A program made the translations under genes and the position numbers. A stretch of 64,000 nucleotides of DNA from contig VZSE01014389.1 in the NCBI GenBank assembly GCA_013398275.1, positions 3,702,636 to 3,766,635 of the forward strand, written 5' to 3'. Under the pieces are notes generated by a model. The model searched no databases and was not told the DNA's origin. It worked only from the letters and a program-made list of their open reading frames with translations. Shown one piece after another: positions 1 to 12,200 of the stretch; position 1 is the stretch's first letter; every line of letters begins with the position of its first letter. This DNA comes from Promerops cafer. Lineage: Eukaryota > Chordata > Aves > Passeriformes > Nectariniidae.

Positions 1-63
1 TGAATCTCCAAAGTTCATACACACCATTAACTGTTTGCTCTAAGAAACAGAAGCCTCATTTAC

Positions 64-216
64 CTGTAGTTTTTGTTCATCCTCCACACCTTGCAGCCCT
101 GACAGACGGTCCTCAGCCTCATTCAGCCACTTCATTAGACTATCATGTTCCTTCTTATACTGGGAAAACACTGGAGAGAGCTCCACCGCCTGCCTCCTTT
201 GAAATGACCTGCACTC
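64..216 (-). CDS. UTRN: UTRN exon eq40: start of a repeat-15-like spectrin repeat
   Basis: This 153-nt exon encodes 51 residues beginning ECRSFQRRQAVELSPVFSQY, continuing KKEHDSLMKWLNEAEDRLSG and ending DEQKLQ. Both splice sites keep phase 0: acceptor GATTGTAG after a TTTTCCTAATAC tract, donor CAG|GTAAATGAGG. The exon has exactly the length of dystrophin exon 40 and aligns to it without gaps (RRxA-E-S, QYK, LxK-L--xE--L, DE-K), about 19 of 51 identical by hand against the remembered human sequence. It supplies helix A of a spectrin repeat with the conserved Trp. I know no counterpart in mammalian utrophin. Coding status is supported by frame, length and splice sites, not by expression data. 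Confidence 0.88.
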
Positions 217-3200
217 CTACAATCCAGTGTATTAGGAAAATATGGTGTAAAAAGAGGGAAGTAGTGAACAGAATAGGTCTTATTTATTTGAAAAACAAAA
301 ATACTTGAGGGATTAATTTGAAGGAGCAAATTCCAAAATATGCAAAAGTACTAATTTATTTTTGTAATAGCTATATTCTCTTTATCTGCATAGACATGTA
401 ATCAAAGCCAGCCTGAGGGTGCTGCCCTGCACCTTTGAACTACACCTCAGCTTGCCAACTCTAGCATGATTCACACAGGTGAGCTAAAAGGAGCATCTTT
501 GCCCTAGACAAAACCATTTTTAACACAGCATGTGTATGCAAGCACCACAACATGCTGCAGTTTGCAGTTACTGCTATTACCCTCTATAGGAAGGAAGAGG
601 AATTTGGGAGCAGGCTCAGTCACAGAGAGGGCTTATGCTGAGAGGTCGGTATGTTTGTGTGCACGTGGATACATAGTCACTCCTCACACAGCCTGGTGCT
701 GGAGATAAACCTCTGCTCAAGGGCCAGCAAAGACAGGTGAAGCAAATGCCCAACTCGATGCACCTATCTGGGTAAATACATAGGGTAGCCCTCTGCGAAG
801 CTGTGAAAAGGACTTTAAAAATCAAAACCACTCCCTCAAAACCTAGAAATGGGAAAATTCATATTTTGGAATTGCAAAGATTCAGAGACTCAGATTGTGT
901 GCACATACATTTAACTCTCCCACAGAGAATCACATATGCTGAAAGAGTCGTAAGTTACAAAATATGGATTACAGGTTGTAAATGGGATACCAAAGGGAGA
1001 ATTGATAAATGAGCTGTAGTAACTATCATAACTGTACCTGCACACTGTTGTACTTTTTCTGCAGAAGCAACAACTGTAGGCGGATCTTCTCTCTCCTACG
1101 GTCCTCCATAGGCTGCTGAAGCAACTGCCCTCCTCTCTGTAAAACTTCTTCAATCTGAGCTCTTTCTTGATCCAGCTAAAATTACACAAATCTCTATTAT
1201 CTACCAAAATTAATTTTAGAAACATTAGCTGCTCAGATATTAACAGCAATTGTACCAAACTTCCGTTTTATTACCTAAATGGGAGCCAAACAAATTCAAG
1301 CAGAGGTTCTCCTCTACAGCGACCAAATCATAAAATCCAACTTGCTCATTCCATAAATTTTATAAAGACATGTACTGAAGGAAATTTAATGAGCCAGCAT
1401 TATGCAGTCACATCAATAGGGTATTACGACTTTAGCTCCATTTCTATTCTAGACATTTTTTGACAATAATAAGCAAGCTCAGAGCAGAATAGCACAAAAC
1501 CAAAAGTTCAATAAATATAAAAACCGTATAAAAGGAAGGCTATGTTCTATAACGATAGGCCCTTCTATAGAAATCTTTCAAAATTTGCATTCTGTAATAT
1601 ACATGGCATTTTCCACAGACTTATATCTAGCTTTCCAGCTCAGTTTATAGTATTTGAGCTGCTTATAAGGAAGGCAGATAGAGTGGCCTGACAGGAATTT
1701 ACCCGATTTTGTAGGCAACAAGGCAATAGTGGACAAGATGCTAACAAAACTACGGCAGTTTTATATGGGTGAATAGCAGAGCCTAGATAAGAATCTAGAA
1801 GATAAATAGTGTTCAAAGCTTTTATTTGGACTTCCAAGATAGAGCCACATTACAAGACTCTTACTTGCATCTTACCTCACAAGCATTCTCTGACCTGGCC
1901 TATGCACTGTGATTCATTTCATAATACCAGTTTAAATTTCAATCTCATTCAAACATCATTCACATACAGGAAGGATTTCTTACAAAGAGCTACTTTGAGT
2001 AGGAGATAGAAGATGAACAAAAGTCAGAATTCACTACCTGTATTCTATAAAATCGTGATGAAAACACCAACTCAAGTATGATCAGTTACTCTCAGCACAA
2101 CAGCCAAGAGGCAACAGGGAAAAGTATTGGAAAATTGTGCAGGATATCCAACAACCTAGTAGTTCCCTTCCCATGCTTAACTTAGACATTTTCTCAGAAT
2201 TCCTCCTCAAAGTCTGGAGCAGTGCAACATGGGGACAAAATTTAAAAATTATATATTCAATTATTTATTAGTTCCATTGCACACAAACCTTTTCATCTTC
2301 CCCACTCAGCTCCAGGTGCTTTTCCACAACTTTTAACATATTCTGTATGTCACTCTCAAATTTGTCCAGGTCTAGAAAAGCCACTCTAGCTTCACGGGGC
2401 TCTGACATTACAGGAAGTCGTTCTTGTCCAACAAGCATCTGCAAGCAAAATAAAACCTTGGTCAAGCTGAAAATTTAGTCTCAGCTGTCCCATACCATCC
2501 CCTGTAAACAGGTATATCAGTTTGCAGGACCATTAGATATAAGTCGAAATTGTAAGAGTTGTTTGATCTGATAGCTTGAACACACTTGGTAGTTATTACC
2601 ACGTTTCTACCTTCAAACTTCAATCTGAGTATTTTGTTCTCAAAATAAATGAAAAATCTCAAGTCACATTAGCTTATGGTATTGTTTTGTAGCTCAAAAT
2701 ATGTACTGCAATATATACAATTTTCTGAAGAGTTGTTTGTAAATTTTCCCATGAAACTCAAGTCACCACCTGCTACTTAGGTAAAAAAAGCAGCTGGTCT
2801 AAAAATCAGTCTATTTTTCACATATAAATACCTACACTTAAAAGAGAACTCAAAAGCAGTGAAGTGCTGTTCTGATAAACAATGATCTATCACTACAGCC
2901 AGTTGCCATGCTCTTGGCACAGACGTCCCAAGCAAGTTCTGGGGCTCGTTCATCCTCACCTTGGCACTTTTGATGTGCTGAGAGACTTTCTCAAAATTAC
3001 GGTTGAGTTCTGCCAGTTTGGGTTCAACAAGTTCCCGGCACGACACGCCCCGACCATTCATTAAGATGACAGCCTGGTCACGGACGTTATCCACTCGGAG
3101 ACTCACATCATCTAATTCAGATGTTAAACGCTAAGGAGTGAAAGAAAATGAAAACTTATCTCCTAGGCAAGGAGAGAGACATCTAAAATTAAACAGGAAG

Positions 3201-6200
3201 CAAATAGGACATAATTCAGAATCCATGAGTTGACTGGTAATATTTTGACAGATGACAATGTTTCCTACCTTCACAGTTTCCTCCTTTTGGCTAGCTGACT
3301 TTTTCTCAATTTCATCCAGTAAGGCTTCAGCCTGATACAACCAAGTACTTATGTGAGCAACATTTTCATCAAAAATTTCCAGCTGGCCTTGATGATTCTG
3401 GAAAAAGATGAAAAAATGTATGGATATGAGAAACCTCTAAAAATCCAACCAAAAAAACCCAACGACAACACCAAAAAAAACCCATAAAAAACCTCAAAAA
3501 AACATCAAATAAATCAACCCTGCCAAAACCTTATGAGTAGAAAGGAGATCGATAATACAGTATTATGGACACACTTTGGAATAAAACACTGAAAATTAGA
3601 TTGTACCTTTCATTTTCAATAGCATTTTTAAAAATTCAATTTTCATTCTAGACCCTTTGATAATACAATTTCTAATTCACAGAAACGGAAATAGAAGTAG
3701 CTGAGGTAGTTTATACAACGAAAGATAGACAATGTATTACAACATTACAGCCGTTTCATAATATTTCAGTCAACCAAAAACTCCACAATTTTTTCTATCA
3801 GCACTAGCAGGTACAACAGTAGGCACTGTGTGTGGTTGCTGGGGATTTTTTAATTGGAAAGGGATTATGCCAAATTTACAAATTATAGCCATCGAGGTTT
3901 GATACTTTATTGATTACATTAAAATATTTCTTCCTCTTAAGAAAAGTCACAGAATTGTAGACATGTTCATTAGGTCTGCTTTCACATGGAGTCAGAAATT
4001 TTAACATTAGGTGCCCCAGAAAATGTAATGTTATTTTGTGCATCAGATTCAGAGAAGTAACAATCTGTTCAAATCTTTCCCCAAAAACAAAAACGTAGAC
4101 AAGATTTGCTCTTTTAGAATAACAAAGCAAAGGGAGGAGAGAAAAGAGAGAAGGCCTATGATTATGCTTGGTAAGGTTAAATTTTTCTTTTGCTACATGG
4201 AGCTGTAAGTTTCCTGATGTTGATATAGAGAGCATAGACAACACTTGTCACCAGATATGAACATAATCTAGAAGTATTTAGTTATATATTAGCCTCACAG
4301 AATTTACACAAAGATAAACGACCTGACTACTCCTAACATGGAATTGGATTACAAAACAAACACTACCACCTGCAACAGGCACTGGACAGGAGGCACAGGG
4401 CTCACCATCCATGTATACATTAAAGTATCCACAACTTCCACCTTCAGAAGTCCCTGGTTTGGGTTGGTTGTCATAACTAGCTAAACAACACCAAAATATC
4501 TTATTTATATAAAAGCATCAGTCTGATGCTAGAATCAGTTGCAGACTGTTTCATGTCCATGTAGCTTAATTAGCAGCTTTAGGTGTATAATATGCTTGGG
4601 ATTTCATTTAATCAGCCAAACAGATGCTGTTGCCATACTTGAACACTTGCAGTTATGGTCTGCCCAAAAAAGCAATAGGCTGACAGAGTCACAAGTGCTC
4701 TGCTGAACACCACTACGAAGTTATCCACTGTCCATTAAATAGCCATCATCCGGGTCTCAAATCCACCAACACAAACCCACTCTCTTCATGCTGGAGCTGG
4801 CACAGAGGCCGAATATTCAGGCTGAATAAAGAGCAGCACATGCAGCAGCCCAGTTCTCCATCTTCCTCACTGTATACCACCTCATGACTTACCCCTCCAT
4901 CTACAGCGTAAACAGATTTGTGGAACGGATATCCCACATTCTTTTAAGTCCATGAGGCATCATGGAAGCTTCACTTTACAGTAAAATGAGACAAGTGAAA
5001 ACTCCAGCTGCTCCAAAGGGGTGGAAGTAGAGCTACCCTGAATATTCCTCACACATGCAACTTACCAACAAGGTGTCACACCAGTCCTCGGTCCAGGTTC
5101 GAACTCTGCTCCAGCCAGCATTGAGGACACACAGCTTCTCCTCAAGGACAGTCTCACTCCCTTCCACCAGAGACTGGAGTGCAGTGCAACTTTCCGTGAT
5201 GCTCTTCAGATCAGCCTTCCTCCTCTCCAGCTCTCTCAGCACATTCTGAAACAAGTTCAGCCATTAACACTGCACTGCTCCCAGACACAAGCGAGGCAGA
5301 TTTTTACCCCCACAGGAAAAAAATATTGTAGATGACCTTCGCTTGTGCAAAGAATTAAACCAAGTGTAACTGCCTTCTGTTTACAGTCACTTTCTCTGTA
5401 GATAGTGATCTCAGTTTTTAAGAGAGAGAGAGCACAATGCATGTAAATGTTCTGAACAACTTAGGGACTCTTTTGGTTTGTTGTCTTAGATCATCTTCAC
5501 CGTTTCTTTTCATTATATAGGTATAAAGCAAATGCATCACACTACATTACAAGTCCATTCTAAAAGGTTTTTTCTGCACTGTAAAGCACAAAACACAAAT
5601 TTCAAGAGACATTCTGGATTCCTCCATATCTTTTCCTATTAAAGTACTTTTACACTTGGCAACAATGAGAAATGTGGTAATGGCCAATGCTAAATATTTT
5701 TTTGAGAACCATCACAATTTCATTACTGCAGATGTTCAATTCAGTGGCTACATATTACAGAATCCCTATTATACTACCTTTATAGAGATATGTAAATATA
5801 TATATATCGTTACCCTTTTTTCCAAGTTATCTCTGCTTTTAAATAGCTTTTTTCATCTAAAAAAACCCACCTTTTTTGAAAGTATGCATACTGACATGAA
5901 AATTAAGCAATATGTCATCTCTTGAATATCAGCACATGGTTTCCATGTGGAAAACAGACCTCTTGCCATACATGACCACCAGCTATTATTGATGGTATCT
6001 GCCTAATTAGAAAGCTCTTTGATGTCAGTGTGCAGTGTGGTGAAGAATGCACTTAATCACAGCCAGTGTCTGGAGCTCCTTGACCATATTATCTATGAAG
6101 TAAGTAATTTATTATTTTATCATAACTTATTATCTTAGAAACAGAAACAAATACTCAAGTTATTGCATTTTAAAATTGCCTCTGGAAAACTTTAAAACAG

Positions 6201-9200
6201 AAAGGACTACTTTGTATGCAACATAAAGGACTTGTCCTCCTGGAGGTGCAGCATAAGAGTCATTATTGGCATGGCTCATGAATGTATGGTAAGCATACTT
6301 CCAATAAGGATTCAAAAGTTTATTTGGAGAGGAATCTTGGGGATACTGCCACAGCAAAATCCTAGCACTAATAATTGCTAATCCTTGAAATGCGTGAGAA
6401 CAGGTTACATTAGATAAGTTTGCAATTTGGTGAGCTTTCAAGTTTTAAGATTGCAGACAGACCCATTCCAGAAGTAAAAGGTGACAGAAAACAAAAACTG
6501 GAAAAGTCAGTATTGCTGAACTGTATCAACTGACACTTGTTGCTAACTCCTAGTAATATCCAAATTTCTATGGCGCAAGAAAATATAATTACTCTGAAGA
6601 AAGTAACTAACACATTTTCCTGTTTCAATTAAAAGCTTCAACTTGTAGGTGAAAGGAAGTAAGGAATTACAGTAGCCTCTTATTTTGCAAAGTCACAATT
6701 TTGAAGACAAAGCTGTTTCAATGAAAAGTTACAAACTCAATTTTTCATTGAATGCACTTTTCATTCAATGCACTTTCAGTTTGCTCTACTAGTAAAATAT
6801 TTGATCCAGTCCACAATTATATTTGCTGATAATTTTAAGAATATTACACTTGTGAAATGAGTAAGAGATACAGTAAGTCTTAAATACCTATTAGTACCAA
6901 ATACGTAGCAATATCTTAAATATTTCACTGCCATTTAAGGTTGACGCAAGATGCCTGAGATGAAACAGATCAGACTCAGTAAGGTACTGAACTACTGACT
7001 CTACTAAAATTTCAGGATGTGGGAGATTTAGGTACAAGTTACAGGGATTTAAATTCACAGCCACTTCTACATAGTATTGCCATAATGCCAGACATCTTCT
7101 CTACAAATATTTAGTAAGCATGCTTACTTTGGCCCAGGCAATTTCTGAATCTAGATCAGAAAGCAAGCTAGCTGAAGTGGACTTTTGCACGAGGTCAGCT
7201 TCAGTGGTAGCCAGCCACTCTGACAGAGAGGCAGACTCCTTCCTCATTTTGCGTGCCAGCTGGGTTGCTCTTTCAAGGTCTTGTTTTCCTTCTGTCACCT
7301 ACAAAAAAAAAAAAAGAAGAAAGAAAACAAAATTAGATTTTAAAAGATAGCAAATGCAAAACTGCTAGCCAGCTAAAATATCCACCAAAATATATAAAAT
7401 CTTTGCATCTTAAAACTGTCTTGCTTTAAGGAAGGACCCTAAAAGGAAAGTTTATAAGCATCTGTATCTTACTATACAACAGAGAATATATACAAATAAT
7501 TTTAAATTTTGAGATATACCTAAAGGAGATAAAGAAACCTGCATACCAATTTATTTCTAGCTAGCAATCACCAAACTGATGTTTATCACTTTATTTTGAT
7601 CTTTTAGCTGAAACTCAAAGGACCGTAGAATCTAGTCAGTCCCTCAAACAGGTAAAATTCAATTCATCCTAGTAATTTGTAAGGCCTCCTGGCAGAAAGC
7701 TGTAAAGAAAAATTTCACTGAAAATCTAGTCTGCCCCTAAAAACATACCAGTAAAATTAGTATGAAATTTGATGTTTGTTGCAGTAAAAAAATTTGTTTT
7801 TCACACCAGTTACACAATTAATCTGGTCCAATTTTAGCACAGGCTTGAGAAGAACTCCAAGCATCATAGTCAGAATCAATTGACAATTCAAAAAATTGTG
7901 CTCTGTTCTCTGCTCAGAAAGAAAAATCATAACATTATACTGCAAATAACTGTGCCTTTCTATCCTTTCCTAATCTCTTGTCTACGTGCCTTCTAGAATC
8001 CACAGCTTCCTGGATGTTCTCAACTTTACAACTGCAAAATATTTCCTAGGACTCATTCTGAGATATTCCAACACTCTAATCTGACCCTTTACCCCCATCT
8101 TAATTCATGGAGCACTAAACAGACATAAATCCACTTGGGATTCCATCTTAATTTAGATAGAGAGTTCTACCTGCCCTGTAAGGGTTTAACCATTTTTAAA
8201 CACTTCTCTTGGATAAGTAAATATTCAGCTAATAAGAAAATCACACAATATTTAATGCAGTTCATGAGAAATACAGGTTTGCCTGCATTTTCTATTTCAC
8301 ACTGAGAGCAACCGTTTAGATGGACTACAATTCAAAACCATCATGACACCCAAAAAAATTCAGATTGACTCACATTCTCACATGACAATGTGACCATAAA
8401 TTATCTTAAAGGACTTTAATGAATGGTAGGTCAGCTTTGCCAGGGCACTCAAAACTCTATGAACCTTCCTTTCTTCAAGGCTACCTCTCCTCCAGGAAGC
8501 TTTGTGTAATCTTTAATCTCTCAACTGATTGCTCCTGGATGCAGCAACTAGCCTTACTATCAGCTTTAGAATCAAACTTAAAACACCATCTAACAACAAA
8601 GAGAAATAACATGCAGACAAATATTCATACATTTATTTATTTTTCTTACCTGTGCCCCCAAGTCATTGTAAAGAAATTTCAGTGCTGTCAGTTGTTCATC
8701 CATCCCTTTGGGATTATCCGTCTGTTGTTTCTGTACAATTTGCCTTCCTGTCTTGATAACAGTTTCAACTTCCAATTTCACCTCACTGAGGGTCTTATAG
8801 AGTTTCTAAAAGCACAAATATGTATATTGGTGAACAATTTGTATAGTGCAGGTTTTCTGACTCTGCTTCCTTTGAGGACCTTAACTTCAAGTTGCACTTA
8901 AACTCTGATTTATAAATTAATAGCAATATCTGACAAGAGGATTCCAAACTCCTGATTATATTTTATTCCGATAAATATCCTGATGATATTTTATTCTAGT
9001 TTTTATTTGCAAAAATGAATAAGATCAATAATTTAACTGTGCTTACTCCAAGGATAACATTGTGATCTGTACTTCATCTCATGCACAGTATTTGTTTTGT
9101 TCAAATACTAATGACTGCGATGCTTCTCCAGAACATAAGGACGAACCAGGGAAGGGAGTTTATAAAAACTCAGCTGTTACACCATATCTATGATCAACAG

Positions 9201-12200
9201 CCCACTGTTTTTATGTCCTACCTAAGAATGTGAGCTTTTTAGTTATCAAGTGCTCTGTTAGCACTCTCCAATGAGCTGCAATAGTTCCATGATGACTTCA
9301 AGCAAAGTTCCCTCAGGAGAGAGTTTAAGCAATAAGAACTACACAAAAAAGAAACACCGCCAAGCACGAGTCATGAACATTGCATACATACCATGCACTT
9401 CTCCAAGTGAGCTTGGATTACATCTGGGTCAGTATCCTTCACATCCAAGACATGAAGTTCTGCTTTTACACCATCCAACACCCGCTTGCAATCTAACATG
9501 CGCTGCTCAAAATTGGCTGGTTTCTGGAAAAGCTGATACTTTGTACATACCTCACGGAGCTTTCTCTGTTTTAATGAACATTACATTGAAAGATTGTTTT
9601 AAATTAGTACCTGCACTTCAAAAAATAACCTTTAAAGCATCTCACACCACAGATTATAACCCATCATGCCACCACAAATCCATATATATGGAATTTTGGC
9701 TTGGCAAATAATGTTGCCATCACCTATTCCTAATCTCTACCTGAGGTGCCAGTGAGATGTGATTCTGTATCACAGGCTTTGAAAATACCCATTCTACTCA
9801 TGTACAGAGACTTGCTGACTTTCAGCATTTATCCCATGACACTTGTGAAATTTAAGCTTCCTTGTTCATTTCATCTAGGGCTCTTTGTTTCCTCATGAAA
9901 GCACATAAAAGCACATACTATTTTCTTCTGAGGTTCAGCTGACTGCTCCAAACAATTTACAGGCTGACACAGCAGAGTGTAAGGCTCTCATGTCTTTACC
10001 TGCAAAGCATCCAGCTGAGTTCCACCACGGGGAGACCTGCATTCAGGAGAAGCAGGAGGGAAAGAGCGAGCACTTTTCTTCAGCTCTTCTAAGGTGGATT
10101 CATGAGCTGCAATCTCAGCTTGAATTTTCTGCCATATCACAGAAGCAGGAAAAAAATACATTACAAAATTGCTTGCAGAGAGAGGAAGGGGAACTTTCTT
10201 ACCACCCACCAGAAGTAAATCTACTCTGTAAAACTTAAACACCACCAGGTTTATTTTAAATATTCTGCCTTTGGTGACAGCTTGCTAAATTGAAAGCTGC
10301 TGTTATTCAAAACAACCTTCTTAAAAAAAAGAAGTCACTCCAGATTACAAAAGATAACACCTAGTGCATCAGCACAGGACCGAAAATTTATTAAGTCTAG
10401 ACTGAGCACTATCATCAAATATTTCCAAAAGTTATGCAGTGAAGAGCTATACAGAAATACCTGGGCCTCCTGGGGCATCTGAAAGGCATCTATCCTATCA
10501 GTCAGGTAAGATGTCAGCTGTCTATCCAGATCTCCTAAACTTTCCTGCAAGACCTGCAGCATGTGGTCGGTTTCTCGCATGGTCTGAAGCTGTTGTTCCA
10601 AGGTGATCTGTCGGCTCACCGCCTGAGCAGGACAGAAAGGTAAGACAAGATGCAGCAGTAATTCAATACAAATTATAGCAGACTTCTGCAAAACAAGGTA
10701 GGAGAGACCAAAACAAACCCTACACCTGGAGGACTGGCTAAAAAGAATCCTAGAAAGCAGCAATTTTTGAAGCTTGCTGTAACTTCTGAACCAGTAACTG
10801 AAACAGTGGAACAGAAGGAGAGTTCTGCTGCTAGATACATATGAGATAGTAAAAACACACCTCTCCTACTAGTTTGGGAAGAAATTATTTTGTTAAAACC
10901 ACACCAGTTTCAAAAACTAGCTATTCAATGGCAAACAGGACCAATAGATCCTGTAGATCAATGCTGTTTGATATGTTACCATTCACATTTCCTTTCAAAA
11001 CAATATACTCATTCAGTTTGTCAAAACAGAATGAGTACTGTCAAAACAGAAGTTCACAGTTTTTTCCCTTTATTGCCTCTTCCTTTAACAGCATCTGAAA
11101 TGTCACTACCTGCACAGGAACACAAATTCCCCACTGACAGCACGTGCACACACAGACCAGCGCATGTGCGCGCACACACACAGATGTGGAGAGCTGTCAA
11201 AAGCCCAGGGTGCCAGTGCTGCAGCTGCCAAAGCAGACAGGTTTTTACATGGCAATACTGTCGTAGCACGAAAAACAGTACTCAATGCTAACTTAAATGC
11301 CAGCACACAGCCCCCAGCTGAGGGCACTGCATTCATGTTGCTCATTGTAATGAGGATGAACTGAAATTCCCTCTATGATTACATTTTTTCATCAGTGACA
11401 GAAAACAGCTCCCATCCTACAATTTGGCAGGGGCCTGTATTACCAGGATACAGAACACAAATTACAGACCTGTGCTACCTAAAATACAGCTAGTCTTCCT
11501 CTACTTATTAAATCTATAAAAGACTAGAGTGAAGTAGGAGAAGAGGAAGAAGACAACCTAATAGATGAGTAAAGAGAAGAATGTTTTCCTTCTGTTCTTT
11601 GTTTCAGCATGACTTCTTCCTAGCTATTTCACTCCTAAGAGTGAAAATGCCACTTACGCTCCTCATTTTTACAGTTAGTGAGAAAATGACCAGTATTTAT
11701 GGCAGCAGCAATGCAATATTAAGTTGTTAATATTGAGCTGTTCCTTGATTTTGAAATTGCCTTTTTGTCCAAATTATCTGAAAAATAGCAGGGCATCCCT
11801 GCAGTGCAAGCTTGCAAAACAAACTTGACTCTTGTAATGAAAAATAGAAAAGCATCTTGCTCTTTAGACATTTTTACAAATTGAAAACAGCTGACAACAC
11901 TGACGCTATTTATTCTTTTCCTGTGTTGCAGTCTGGCATCTTCAAATTCAGCTAACAAGAATCATTTCAGACTTGAGCTGAAAAATCCAGTCTACTTGAA
12001 CCCTAACCCCAGTGCTTACCAAGTGACTCAATTCCTCATAGCGCGCATTGAAAGCTTCCAATTTTTCACTGATGATGTCATCAAGAATCCCTCCATCAAT
12101 CAACGTCTGCCCAAGTTCCCTAATCTGGGTTCGATTATCAGCTGGGTGACGCAAGACTGATTCCAAGGACTAATAAGAAAAAGTTATAAAGGTCAAGACA

